Assembly (NCBI RefSeq): GCF_964186585.1
Contig: NZ_OZ075067.1
Span: 434,001 to 498,000 of the forward strand
Source: Microbacterium sp. MM2322
Lineage (GTDB): Bacteria; Actinomycetota; Actinomycetes; Actinomycetales; Microbacteriaceae
Reading direction: 5' to 3'
DNA length: 64,000 nucleotides
The notes beneath the pieces were generated by a model. The model was not told the DNA's origin and searched no databases. It saw only the letters and a list, made by a program, of their open reading frames with translations. Positions within the stretch are counted from its first letter, which is position 1. Each line of letters starts with the position of its first letter. A program made the translations under genes and the position numbers. Below are positions 15,705 to 24,062 of the stretch, in pieces.

Positions 15705-17375
15705 ATGCTCCCCATTTCCCGGAAGCGGGTGGTCGCGGCCGCCGCGACCCTCGCCATCGGTGCGCTCGCGCTCAGCGCGTGCGCCAGTCAGCGCGGCGGC
15801 GACGACAACGCGGAAGGACCCGCGGACGTCGACGGCACGTTCGTCTTCGCGGCGTCATCGGATCCCGCGAGCCTCGACCCCGCGTTCGCGCAGGACGGTG
15901 AGACGTTCCGCGTCTCGCGTCAGATCTTCGAGGGCCTCGTCGGCACCAAGCCCGGCACGCCCGACCCGGCGCCTCTCCTCGCGGAGTCGTGGGAGACGTC
16001 GGACGACTCCCTCTCGTACACCTTCGCGCTCAAGAAGGACGTCACGTTCCAGGACGGCACCCCGTTCAACGCGGAGGCCGTCTGCGTCAACTTCGACCGT
16101 TGGTACAACTGGGAGGGCCTGGCCGCCAGCGAGGCGCTCGGGTACTACTACAACAAGCTCTTCAAGGGGTACGCCTCGAGCCCCGACAGTGCCGTCTTCG
16201 ACTCGTGCACGCCCGACGGTGACTCCTCGGTCACCATCACGCTGAAGAAGCCGTTCGCCGGTTTCGTCGCCGCGCTGTCGCTGCCTGCCTTCTCGATGCA
16301 GTCGCCGAAGGCGCTGGAGGAGTACAAGGCAGATGAGGTCGGCGGCACCGCCGACGCTCCCACGCTCAGTGAGTACGCGATGGGCCACCCCGTCGGCACC
16401 GGCCCCTACAAGTTCGATGAGTGGGCACGCGGCGAGCAGGTCACGCTGAGCTCCTACGACGACTACTGGGGCGACAAGGGCCAGATCGACAAGATCATCT
16501 TCCGCACGATCGACGACCCCACCGCGCGCCGCCAGGCCCTCGAGTCGGGCTCGATCGACGGCTACGACCTCGTCGGTCCCGCCGACACGGGTGCGCTGAA
16601 GGATGCCGGCTTCACCATGGTGTCGCGCCCGCCCTTCACGATCCTGTACCTCGCCTTCAACCAGGCGGTGAAGGAACTCCAGGACCCGAAGGTCCGCGAG
16701 GCCCTCTCGTACGCGGTCGACAAGGATGCGCTCATCTCGCAGGTACTCCCCGAGGGCACCGAGAAGGCCACGCAGTTCATGCCGCAGAGCGTGAACGGCT
16801 GGAACGCCGACGTCACGACCTACGACTACGACCCCGAGAAGGCGAAGTCACTCCTCGCTGAAGCCGGCTACACCGAGGCCAACCCGCTGAAGCTGACCTT
16901 CAACTATCCGGTCAACGTCTCGCGTCCCTACATGCCGGACCCCGAGCAGATCTTCACGGTCCTGTCGTCGCAGCTGAAGGCTGTCGGCGTCGAGACCACG
17001 CCGAAGTCGAACGAGTGGGGCGAGTACCTCGACCTCATCACCGGCGGCACGGACCACGGCATCCACCTGCTCGGATGGACCGGTGACTACAACGACACCG
17101 ACAACTTCCTCGGTGTGTTCTTCGGTCAGAAGTCGGCGGAGTGGGGCTTCGACAACCCCGAGCTGTTCAAGGACCTCACCGATGCCCGCGGCATCGCGGA
17201 CCTCGACGAGCAGACGCAGCTGTACTCCGACATCAACGAGGAGGTCGCCACCTTCATCCCCGGCGTCCCGCTCGCGCACCCGGCTCCCACCCTGGCCTTC
17301 GACCCCCGCGTCGAGAGCTACCCGGCGAGCCCCGTGAACGATGAGGTGTTCAGCCAGATCGTCCTCACGAAGTAA
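15705..17375 (+). CDS. oligopeptide/dipeptide ABC transporter substrate-binding lipoprotein
   Basis: Family 5 solute-binding protein of 556 aa anchored outside the membrane. The N-terminus is a lipoprotein signal (KR, hydrophobic stretch, lipobox LSAC with Cys near residue 27). Family landmarks are ASSDPASLDPAF near the mature N-terminus, DVTFQDGTPFNAEAV, the GTGPYKFDEWARGE segment and EALSYAVDKDALI. It captures peptides, or possibly nickel, opines or glycans, since family 5 is broad. It is followed by a strong hairpin and then two permease genes. Confidence 0.92.
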   Translation: MLPISRKRVVAAAATLAIGALALSACASQRGGDDNAEGPADVDGTFVFAASSDPASLDPAFAQDGETFRVSRQIFEGLVGTKPGTPDPAPLLAESWETSDDSLSYTFALKKDVTFQDGTPFNAEAVCVNFDRWYNWEGLAASEALGYYYNKLFKGYASSPDSAVFDSCTPDGDSSVTITLKKPFAGFVAALSLPAFSMQSPKALEEYKADEVGGTADAPTLSEYAMGHPVGTGPYKFDEWARGEQVTLSSYDDYWGDKGQIDKIIFRTIDDPTARRQALESGSIDGYDLVGPADTGALKDAGFTMVSRPPFTILYLAFNQAVKELQDPKVREALSYAVDKDALISQVLPEGTEKATQFMPQSVNGWNADVTTYDYDPEKAKSLLAEAGYTEANPLKLTFNYPVNVSRPYMPDPEQIFTVLSSQLKAVGVETTPKSNEWGEYLDLITGGTDHGIHLLGWTGDYNDTDNFLGVFFGQKSAEWGFDNPELFKDLTDARGIADLDEQTQLYSDINEEVATFIPGVPLAHPAPTLAFDPRVESYPASPVNDEVFSQIVLTK

Positions 17376-17404
17376 GCCGATCGAGGTGGCCTCGGCCGCC
17401 TGAC

Positions 17405-17437
17405 CGGTGGGGGCGGGATACCTTCCCGCCCCCACCG
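17405..17437 (+). terminator. intercistronic hairpin after binding-protein gene
   Basis: A perfect 13-bp stem (CGGTGGGGGCGGG with its complement) and a 7-nt loop in the 84-nt gap between the binding protein and the first permease. Such hairpins usually protect the upstream mRNA end and reduce read-through, giving more binding protein than permease. Confidence 0.7.
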
Positions 17438-17459
17438 ACCCTCCACGAAAGCGACACCC

Positions 17460-18464
17460 GTGCTGCGAACCATCGGCAAAAGGCTCCTGCTGCTGATCCC
17501 CACCCTCCTCGGCCTGAGCATCCTGCTCTTCTGGTGGGTGAGAACCCTCCCCGGCGGCCCCGCCCAGGCGCTCCTCGGCGAGAAGGCGACCCCCGAAGCC
17601 GTCGCTCGGATCAACGAGCTCTATGGCTTCAACCGTCCCCTGATCGAGCAGTACTTCACGTGGATCGGACGCCTGCTCTCGGGTGACTTCGGCACGTCTC
17701 TGCGCACTAGCCAGCCCGTCCTCGACGAGTTCCTCCGCCGCTTCCCGGCGACCATCGAGCTGTCGATCGCGGCGCTCATCATCGCCGTCGGTATCGGTGT
17801 TCCGCTCGGCTACTGGGCCGCGCGCCGACACGGCAAAGCGGCCGACAGCACCGCTGTCGTCTTCAGCCTGCTCGGGATCGTCGTGCCGGTCTTCTTCCTG
17901 GCCTTCATCCTGAAATACGTGTTCGCGGTCCAGCTCGGCTGGCTCCCGTCGGACGGTCGGCAGAATCCGCGCATCGAGGCGACGCACTACACGAACTTCT
18001 ATGTGCTCGACGGCCTCATCACCGGAGAGTTCGACGCCGCGTGGGATGCCCTGCTGCACCTGATCCTCCCCGCCGTCGCGCTCGGCACGATCCCTCTCGC
18101 GATCATCGTGCGCATCACCCGGGCATCCGTCCTCGAAGTGCAGAACGCCGACTACGTGCGCACCGGCAAGGCCAAGGGCGTGCCCGGCTCGCTGCTGCGC
18201 AACCGGTTCATCCTGCGGAACGCGATGCTGCCGGTCATCACCACGATCGGCCTGCAGGCGGGACTGCTGCTGTCGGGCGCGATCCTCACCGAGACGGTCT
18301 TCGCCTTCCCCGGCATCGGCTCGTTCCTTTCCGGGGCGATCTTCAACCGCGACTTCCCCGTCCTGCAGGGCTTCATCATCTTCATCGCGATCGTCTACGC
18401 GCTCATCAACCTGCTCGTCGACGTCTCGTACAGCCTGATCGACCCGAGAGTGAGGGTCTCATGA
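17460..18464 (+). CDS. peptide ABC transporter permease, DppB type
   Basis: 334-aa membrane subunit with six predicted segments. The first (IGKRLLLLIPTLLGLSILLFWWVR) is followed by the PGGPAQALLGEKA region typical of DppB/OppB. The EAA loop that contacts the ATPase is ADYVRTGKAKGVPGSLLRNRFI. GTG 17460 follows a weak purine stretch (GAAAG). The stop overlaps the next ATG by 4 nt. Confidence 0.93.
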   Translation: MLRTIGKRLLLLIPTLLGLSILLFWWVRTLPGGPAQALLGEKATPEAVARINELYGFNRPLIEQYFTWIGRLLSGDFGTSLRTSQPVLDEFLRRFPATIELSIAALIIAVGIGVPLGYWAARRHGKAADSTAVVFSLLGIVVPVFFLAFILKYVFAVQLGWLPSDGRQNPRIEATHYTNFYVLDGLITGEFDAAWDALLHLILPAVALGTIPLAIIVRITRASVLEVQNADYVRTGKAKGVPGSLLRNRFILRNAMLPVITTIGLQAGLLLSGAILTETVFAFPGIGSFLSGAIFNRDFPVLQGFIIFIAIVYALINLLVDVSYSLIDPRVRVS

Positions 18465-19420
18465 GCACCGTCCTTCCCCCCGCTGCCGGCGGCAGCCCCG
18501 CCGACGACGCGACGGCGGTCGACCTCAAGGCCGGATCCGCCGGCGCCCCGCGCGGCGGCTTCTGGCACGACGTCTTCCGGCGCCTCCGCCGCAGCCCCAC
18601 CGCGTGGGTGGGTCTCGCCATCGTCCTGCTGTTCGTGCTCGTGGCGCTCCTCGCACCGCTGCTCGCGCCGTACCCCGAGACCGCCCTGCCGGGTGCTCGC
18701 GACATCACGCCCACGTACATCCCCGGGCCAGGCGAGATCGCCTCGTTCCCGCTCGGTCTCGACCGCTTCGGCGGCGACGTGGTCTCGAAGCTCATCTGGG
18801 GTGCGCAGTCGTCGCTGCTCATCGGTGTCGTCTCGACGGCCTACGGCCTCATCGGCGGGATGCTGCTGGGCCTCGTCGCCGGCACGTTCGGCGGCTGGGT
18901 CGACACCCTCATCATGCGCCTCGTCGACATCCTGCTGTCGGTGCCGAGCCTGCTCCTCGCGGTCTCGATCGCCGCGATCCTCGGTCAGAACCAGAACTCG
19001 GTCATGATCGCCATCGGTGTCGCGCAGGTGCCGATCTTCGCGCGCCTCCTCCGCGCCTCGATGCTGCAGCAGCGCTCGGCGGACTACGTCCTGTCGGCGC
19101 AGACCCTCGGCCTCGGCCGCGGGCGCATCACGATGACCCACGTCCTGCCGAACGCGGTCGGACCGGTCATCGTGCAGGGCACGCTGTCGCTCGCGACGGC
19201 CGTCATCGACGCCGCCGCGCTGTCGTTCCTCGGGCTCGGCGGCGGACGCCCCGAGACCGCGGAGTGGGGCCGCATGCTCACCTACGCGCAGGCGGAACTC
19301 GCCATCGCTCCGTGGCTCGCGTTCCTGCCCGGCATCTGCATCGCCATCACGGCCCTCGGGTTCACCCTCTTCGGTGAGGCGCTCCGCGAGTCGATGGACC
19401 CGCGCACCCGCAGCCGCTGA
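18461..19420 (+). CDS. peptide ABC transporter permease, DppC type
   Basis: 319-aa partner permease. A cytoplasmic N-terminus of about 45 residues precedes the first segment (AWVGLAIVLLFVLVALLAPLLA). The domain also shows FPLGLDRFGGDVVSKLIWGA, a DppC landmark, and the EAA loop ADYVLSAQTLGLGRGRITMTHVLP. It is the last gene of the plus-strand part of this importer; the ATPase lies convergent beyond the repeat array. Confidence 0.93.
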   Translation: MSTVLPPAAGGSPADDATAVDLKAGSAGAPRGGFWHDVFRRLRRSPTAWVGLAIVLLFVLVALLAPLLAPYPETALPGARDITPTYIPGPGEIASFPLGLDRFGGDVVSKLIWGAQSSLLIGVVSTAYGLIGGMLLGLVAGTFGGWVDTLIMRLVDILLSVPSLLLAVSIAAILGQNQNSVMIAIGVAQVPIFARLLRASMLQQRSADYVLSAQTLGLGRGRITMTHVLPNAVGPVIVQGTLSLATAVIDAAALSFLGLGGGRPETAEWGRMLTYAQAELAIAPWLAFLPGICIAITALGFTLFGEALRESMDPRTRSR

Positions 19421-19452
19421 CCTCGGGGACTCTCTCCCCGCATCCTCGCTCG

Positions 19453-19493
19453 CCTGTCACAACATGCCGTGCGGGGTTGCCGTTTGCGACAGG
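19453..19493 (+). repeat. palindromic repeat unit 1 (type A)
   Basis: 41-bp unit with terminal arms CCTGTCACAA and TTGCGACAGG, inverted repeats of each other except for one transition, around a conserved GCCGTGCGGGGTTGCCG core. Confidence 0.85.
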
Positions 19494-19526
19494 GGAAGCA
19501 GGTGCGGCGAGCAGCATCCGGGCTCG

Positions 19527-19567
19527 CCTGTCGCAACATGCCGTGCGGGGTTGCCGTTTGTGACAGG
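19527..19567 (+). repeat. palindromic repeat unit 2 (type B)
   Basis: Arms CCTGTCGCAA and TTGTGACAGG: the variant base is on the opposite arm compared with unit 1. It starts 74 bp after unit 1. Confidence 0.85.
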
Positions 19568-19579
19568 GGAATGGGATGG

Positions 19580-19642
19580 GCGCCCGGCGGCAGGGCCGCG
19601 CCCGGCGGCAGGGCCGCGCCCGGCGGCAGGGCCGCGCCCGGC
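19580..19642 (+). repeat. 18-bp tandem repeat, 3.5 copies
   Basis: Three exact copies of GCGCCCGGCGGCAGGGCC (19580-19597, 19598-19615, 19616-19633) and a half copy to 19642. It expands the spacer between palindromic units 2 and 3 by 54 bp. Confidence 0.95.
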
Positions 19643-19653
19643 ATCCGGGCTCA

Positions 19654-19694
19654 CCTGTCACAACACGCCGTGCGGGGTTGCCGTTTGCGACAGG
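19654..19694 (+). repeat. palindromic repeat unit 3 (type A)
   Basis: Same arms as unit 1 (CCTGTCACAA, TTGCGACAGG), with CACGCCG for CATGCCG in the core. The 33-bp spacer after it matches the spacer after unit 1 except for three bases. Confidence 0.85.
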
Positions 19695-19727
19695 GGAAGC
19701 AGGTGCGGCGCCCCGCATCCGGGCTCG

Positions 19728-19768
19728 CCTGTCGCAACACGCCGTGCGGGGTCGCCGTTTGTGACAGG
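19728..19768 (+). repeat. palindromic repeat unit 4 (type B)
   Basis: Same arms as unit 2, starting 74 bp after unit 3; the core reads GGGGTCGCC where the others have GGGGTTGCC. Confidence 0.85.
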
Positions 19769-19801
19769 GGAATGGGATGCGGCGGCCGGCATCCGTGCTC
19801 G

Positions 19802-19833
19802 CCTGTCGCGACGTGCCGCCCCGTGCTTGCGAC
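19802..19833 (+). repeat. degenerate palindromic repeat unit 5
   Basis: Begins CCTGTCGCGACGTGCCG exactly 74 bp after unit 4 and ends with TTGCGAC, but the core is shortened and the closing CAGG is lost. It marks the decayed end of the array next to the ATPase stop codon. Confidence 0.6.
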
Positions 19834-19852
19834 TGCGGAAGCCCAGCCGCTC

Positions 19853-21514
19853 TCAGACGGCGATGTCGAGCTCGTTGCCGGGGATCGAGGCGAGGAGGTT
19901 CCGCGTGTACGGGTCGCGCGGGTTCGTGAAGATCTCCTCGCTCGAGGCGGCTTCGATGAGCGCCCCGTCCTTCATCACGCAGACGTAGTCGCTGATGAGG
20001 CGGACGACGGCGAGGTCGTGCGAGATGAACAGGTAGCTGAGGCCGTACTCGCTCTGCAGGTCGCGCAGGAGCGTCAGGATCTGGTCCTGCACGAGCACGT
20101 CGAGCGCCGACACGGGCTCGTCGCAGACGATGAGATCCGGGGACAGGGCGAGGGCGCGCGCGATCGCGACGCGCTGCCGCTGACCGCCCGACAGCTCCGA
20201 CGGGTAACGCCGCAGCGTCGATTCGGGCAGGGCGACGTCGTCGAGCAGCTTCCGCACCCGCGCCGCCCGGTCCTTCGCCGACCCGCGGTTGTAGAAGTCG
20301 AGCGGCTCCTGCACGATCCGCTCGATCGTGAACATCGGGTTCAGCGACGAGTACGGGTCCTGGAAGATCGGTTGCACCTTCTGACGGAACTCCCGCAGCT
20401 GACGGCCCTTGAGGGATGCCACATCCGCACCGTCGAAGCGGATCTTGCCCTCCGTCGGGTCGACGACCTTCAGCAGCATCCGTGCCGTCGTCGTCTTGCC
20501 CGAACCGGACTCGCCGACGATCGCGACGGTCTCCCCGCGCGGGATGGCGAACGACACGTCCTTGACGGCGGCGAAGTCCTCCTTCTGACCTCGCACCTTG
20601 TAGAGCTTGGTGAGTCCCTCGACCTCGACGATGTTGTCGACGGGCTTCGGCGCGGCATCCGCAACCGGCGCGCTGAACGCCTCGGGCCGCAACCGTGCGA
20701 CGGCGACCGAGGGCGCCGCCTGCACGAGGGACTGCGTGTAGGGATGCTGCGGGTCCTCGAGGATCTGCCGGGCCGGGCCCTGCTCGACGATGCGCCCGCG
20801 GTGCATGACGACGACGCGCGCGGCGCGTTCGGCGGCGAGCCCGAGGTCGTGCGTGATGAGGAGCACGGAGGTGCCGAGCTCGGTGGTCATGCGGCCGAGC
20901 TGGTCGAGGATCGTCTTCTGCACGGTCACGTCGAGGGCGCTCGTGGGCTCGTCGGCGATCAGCAGGCGCGGGTTGCAGGCGAGGCCGATCGCGATGAGCG
21001 CGCGCTGGCGCATGCCGCCCGAGAACTCGTGCGGGTACTGCTTCGCCCGCTCCTCGGCGTTCGGCAGACCCGCGGCGGCGAGGGTCTCGACGACCTTGCG
21101 GTCGACGTCCTTCTTCGTCGCCAGGCCGTGGGCGAGCAGGGTCTCGCCGACCTGCGTGCCGATCTTCGACGTCGGGTTGAGGTTCGACATCGGGTCCTGC
21201 GGGACGAGTCCGATCTGCGCACCGCGGATGCTGCGCATCGTCGACTCGGAGGCGCCCACGAGCTCTTGACCGTCGAGACGGATGCTGCCCTGCGCGACGC
21301 GGCCGTTGCCGGCCAGCAGGCCGATCACCGCCATCGCCGTCGTCGACTTGCCCGAGCCGGACTCGCCGACGATCGCGACCGTCTCACCGGCGGCGAGGTC
21401 GAGGTCGACGCCCTCGACCGCCCGCACGGAACCGTCGATGGTCTGGAACTCGACGGCGAGGTCGCGGACCTGCAGGAGGGGCGCGCCGGCGGCGGGGGAG
21501 GTCTGGAAGGGCAT
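19853..21514 (-). CDS. fused dipeptide ABC transporter ATPase (DppD-DppF in one chain)
   Basis: 553-aa protein with two complete ATPase domains. Domain 1 (about 12-270) has Walker [10 protein letters not shown], signature FSGGMRQR and Walker [10 protein letters not shown]. Domain 2 (about 300-550) has [17 protein letters not shown] and LIVCDEPVS. Each is followed by the oligopeptide-type tail ([15 protein letters not shown] and [15 protein letters not shown]). It most likely energises the DppB/DppC permeases encoded convergently at 17460-19420, though nothing forces that pairing. ATG 21514 has CAGGAT 6 nt upstream as a weak promoter box. galK ends 80 bp upstream on the same strand. Confidence 0.93.
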   Translation of the reverse strand: MPFQTSPAAGAPLLQVRDLAVEFQTIDGSVRAVEGVDLDLAAGETVAIVGESGSGKSTTAMAVIGLLAGNGRVAQGSIRLDGQELVGASESTMRSIRGAQIGLVPQDPMSNLNPTSKIGTQVGETLLAHGLATKKDVDRKVVETLAAAGLPNAEERAKQYPHEFSGGMRQRALIAIGLACNPRLLIADEPTSALDVTVQKTILDQLGRMTTELGTSVLLITHDLGLAAERAARVVVMHRGRIVEQGPARQILEDPQHPYTQSLVQAAPSVAVARLRPEAFSAPVADAAPKPVDNIVEVEGLTKLYKVRGQKEDFAAVKDVSFAIPRGETVAIVGESGSGKTTTARMLLKVVDPTEGKIRFDGADVASLKGRQLREFRQKVQPIFQDPYSSLNPMFTIERIVQEPLDFYNRGSAKDRAARVRKLLDDVALPESTLRRYPSELSGGQRQRVAIARALALSPDLIVCDEPVSALDVLVQDQILTLLRDLQSEYGLSYLFISHDLAVVRLISDYVCVMKDGALIEAASSEEIFTNPRDPYTRNLLASIPGNELDIAV

Positions 21515-21594
21515 TCCCCCATCCTGCCCTCCGCCCGCCGCCTGCGCACGGGTGGATCGCCCGGCTTTACCCAGCCGTAACGCCCCGGGTGGAC

Positions 21595-22773
21595 TCAGGC
21601 GTCGCGGCGGGCTCCTTGGGAGGGCCGGACCGTGAACACGTGCGGCTCCGTGTGGCCCGCTGCCGCGAAGGCGGCGAGCATCGCCTCGCGCACCGCGGGC
21701 ACGGCGTCGCGATCGATCAGCGCGATCGCCGAGCCGCCGAATCCGCCGCCGGTCATGCGAGCTCCGATGGCGCCGTTCTCGCGCGCGGTCTCGACGGCGA
21801 GGTCGAGTTCGGGCACCGAGATCTCGAAGTCGTCGCGCATCGAGGCGTGCGAGGCGTACAGCAGGTCGCCGATCGCGCGCGGGCCCTTCTCGCGGAGGGT
21901 GCGGACGGTGTCGAGCACGCGCTGATTCTCGGTCACGACGTGGCGCACGCGGCGGTAGGTCTTCTCGTCGACGAGCTCTTCGACGCGGGGCAGCTGGTCG
22001 ACGCGCACGTCGCGGAGCGCCGGCACGTTCATCGCCGCGGCGCCGCGCTCGCACGCCGCGCGGCGCTCGCCGTAGCCGCCGGTCGAGTGCGCGTGAGCCA
22101 CGCGGGTGTCGATCACCATGAGCTCGAGGCCGGCAGCGTCGAAGCCGAGTTCGACCACCTGGGCGTCGAGGCTCCGGCAATCGAGGAAGGTCCCGGCATC
22201 CGTCTCGCCCAGCATCGACGCCATCTGGTCCATGATCCCGGTCGGGGCTCCGACGGCCTCGTTCTCGGCGCGGCGTCCCGCCTGCGCGAGCGCGATGCGG
22301 TCGAGGCCGAGCTCCCACACGTCGTTCAGTGCCGAACCCGTCGCGCCTTCGATGGCCGCCGACGACGACAGGCCGGCGCCGACGGGCACGTCCGACGCGA
22401 AGGCGAGGTCGATCCCGGTGACGGATGCCGCATCCGTCCCGGAGGCCTGCAGCAGCGCCCAGGCGACACCGAGCGGGTAACGGGCCCACTCGACGATCTC
22501 GTCGCGACGCTCGGGGAAGAACGCGTCGAGGTCGGCGAGGGCGACCTCGACCGGCGCGGTGTCGAACGTCGACACGACGCGGATGCGGCCGTCCGTGCGG
22601 CGGCCGAGCGCGACGTGCGTGCGGTGCGGCGTTGCGAACGGGAAGACGAACCCGTCGTTGTAGTCGGTGTGCTCGCCGATCAGGTTGACGCGGCCGGGCG
22701 CAGACCAGAGGCCGACGGGGTCGGAGTCGGTGAGGGTGGAGAAGAGGCCCTGGGCCTCGTCGGCAGCGGTCAC
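21595..22773 (-). CDS. galK: galactokinase
   Basis: Phosphorylates alpha-D-galactose to galactose 1-phosphate with ATP, first step of the Leloir pathway. The 392-aa GHMP kinase shows the galactokinase signature GRVNLIGEHTDYNDGFVFP (residues about 27-45), the ATP loop DVPVGAGLSSSAAIEG, and the third motif ARMTGGGFGGSAIAL. The catalytic Asp lies in GAPTGIMDQMASMLG. GTG 22773 overlaps the galT stop by 4 nt, so the two are translated together. Confidence 0.97.
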   Translation of the reverse strand: MTAADEAQGLFSTLTDSDPVGLWSAPGRVNLIGEHTDYNDGFVFPFATPHRTHVALGRRTDGRIRVVSTFDTAPVEVALADLDAFFPERRDEIVEWARYPLGVAWALLQASGTDAASVTGIDLAFASDVPVGAGLSSSAAIEGATGSALNDVWELGLDRIALAQAGRRAENEAVGAPTGIMDQMASMLGETDAGTFLDCRSLDAQVVELGFDAAGLELMVIDTRVAHAHSTGGYGERRAACERGAAAMNVPALRDVRVDQLPRVEELVDEKTYRRVRHVVTENQRVLDTVRTLREKGPRAIGDLLYASHASMRDDFEISVPELDLAVETARENGAIGARMTGGGFGGSAIALIDRDAVPAVREAMLAAFAAAGHTEPHVFTVRPSQGARRDA

Positions 22774-23960
22774 AGGGTGACTCCTTCGATGGCGGTGCGG
22801 AGGCGCGTCGCGGCGTCCTCCGGGGGGACGTCGCCGATCCAGGCGCCCATGGCGGCCTCGGATCCGGCGAGGAACTTGAGCTTGTCGGCGGCGCGTCGGG
22901 GGCTGGTGAGCTGGAGGCTCAGGCGCACGGTGTCGCGGCCGACGTTCACGGGCGCCTGGTGCCAGGCGGCGATGTACGGCGTCTCGGACTCGTAGAGGGC
23001 GTCGACGCCGCGGAGGATCCGCAGGTACATCGGCGCGAGCTCGTCCTTCTCGGGGTCGGAGAGTCCGGCGAAGTCGGCGACGTGGCGGTGGGGGAGCAGG
23101 TGGATTTCGAGCGGCCAGCGCGCGGCGAACGGCACGAACGCGGTGAAGTGCTCACCGCGCAGCAGCACGCGGGGACCGGCCTGCTCGAACTCGAGGATCC
23201 GCTGGAACAGATCGGGGGCCGTCCGGTCGATCGAGTCGAGCAGACGCGTCGTCCGCGGCGTGACGTACGGGTAGGCGTAGATCTGGCCGTGCGGATGCTG
23301 CAGCGTGACGCCGATCGCCTCGCCGCGGTTCTCGAACGGGAAGACCTGCTCGATGCCGGGGAGCGCCGACAGGGCCGCGGTGCGGTCGGCCCACGCCTCG
23401 ATGACGGTGCGGGCGCGGGTGACGGTCTGCGTGCCGAACGAGCCGGTGCGCTCGGGCGAGAAGCAGACGACCTCGGTGCGGCCGACGCTCGTGCGGGTGC
23501 GACCGAGGCCGAGGTGGGCGAGGTCCTCGAGCCCGCGGGGCGCATCGACCGCTTCGGGGGCGTCGCCGACCGCGGCTGCGAGGGCGGGGCCGAACGACGG
23601 CGACTTGTTCTCGAAGACGGCGACGTCGTAGACCGACGGGATCTCGGAGGGGTTGGTGGCCGTCTGCGGAGCCAGGGGGTCGAGTTCGGCGGGCGGCAGG
23701 AAGGCGCGGTTCTGGCGGGCCGCGGCGACCGAGACCCAGTCGCCGGTCAGGATGTCCTGGCGCATCGTGGCCGTCTCAGGCCGTGCGCCGAGATCACGGG
23801 TGTCGGCGGCGCGGTCGGGTCCGAGCGTCGTGCCGGGGTCGTCGAAGTAGATCAGCTCGCGACCGTCGGCCAGGCGCGTGCTCCGCTTGACGACGCCCGC
23901 ACCGAGCTCGCTCGTCTCAGCGGCGGTGTGGGTCGGCGTGCCGTTCTCCGGTGTGTTCAC
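22770..23960 (-). CDS. galT: galactose-1-phosphate uridylyltransferase
   Basis: Exchanges UMP between UDP-glucose and galactose 1-phosphate. The active-site HPHGQ carries the nucleophilic His224. Further landmarks are FENRGEAIGVTLQ before it and the ligand histidines in EIHLLPHRHVADF. 396 aa, somewhat longer than E. coli GalT because of an extended N-terminus. GTG 23960 is chosen because TACCGT lies 6 nt upstream and a palindromic operator covers the start codon itself. First gene of the galTK operon, divergent from the LacI-type regulator. Confidence 0.96.
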   Translation of the reverse strand: MNTPENGTPTHTAAETSELGAGVVKRSTRLADGRELIYFDDPGTTLGPDRAADTRDLGARPETATMRQDILTGDWVSVAAARQNRAFLPPAELDPLAPQTATNPSEIPSVYDVAVFENKSPSFGPALAAAVGDAPEAVDAPRGLEDLAHLGLGRTRTSVGRTEVVCFSPERTGSFGTQTVTRARTVIEAWADRTAALSALPGIEQVFPFENRGEAIGVTLQHPHGQIYAYPYVTPRTTRLLDSIDRTAPDLFQRILEFEQAGPRVLLRGEHFTAFVPFAARWPLEIHLLPHRHVADFAGLSDPEKDELAPMYLRILRGVDALYESETPYIAAWHQAPVNVGRDTVRLSLQLTSPRRAADKLKFLAGSEAAMGAWIGDVPPEDAATRLRTAIEGVTL

Positions 23961-23968
23961 GTCAACAC
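23953..23968. promoter_or_regulatory. gal operator O1 over galT start
   Basis: GTGTTCACGTCAACAC, a near-perfect palindrome (TGTT-n-ACGT-n-AACA), spans the galT start codon (23958-23960) and the gap to the -10 box. Repressor bound here would block the leaderless transcript at its first base. Confidence 0.7.
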
Positions 23969-23972
23969 GGTA
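23967..23972 (-). promoter_or_regulatory. -10 box of galT
   Basis: TACCGT on the minus strand, 6 nt (GTTGAC) before GTG 23960. Confidence 0.55.
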
Positions 23973-23983
23973 GCCGAGCCGCT

Positions 23984-23999
23984 ATGTTAGCGTCAACAT
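23984..23999. promoter_or_regulatory. gal operator O2 near regulator promoter
   Basis: ATGTTAGCGTCAACAT shares TGTTnnCGTCAACA with O1, 31 bp centre to centre. It overlaps TATGTT (23983-23988), a possible -10 box for the plus-strand regulator, so autoregulation is likely. Confidence 0.6.
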
Positions 24000-24062
24000 C
24001 GCGGAAGCTTCCGGAGATGGGTCCGCATCCGCGGGACGGGATCCGGGGGCAGAGAGGATGCC

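Noticed and set aside
19453..19833. Possible CRISPR array (regular 41-bp repeats and 33-bp spacers)
   Set aside because: The spacers are near copies of one another, the repeats alternate between two forms, there are only five, and no cas gene is in the window.
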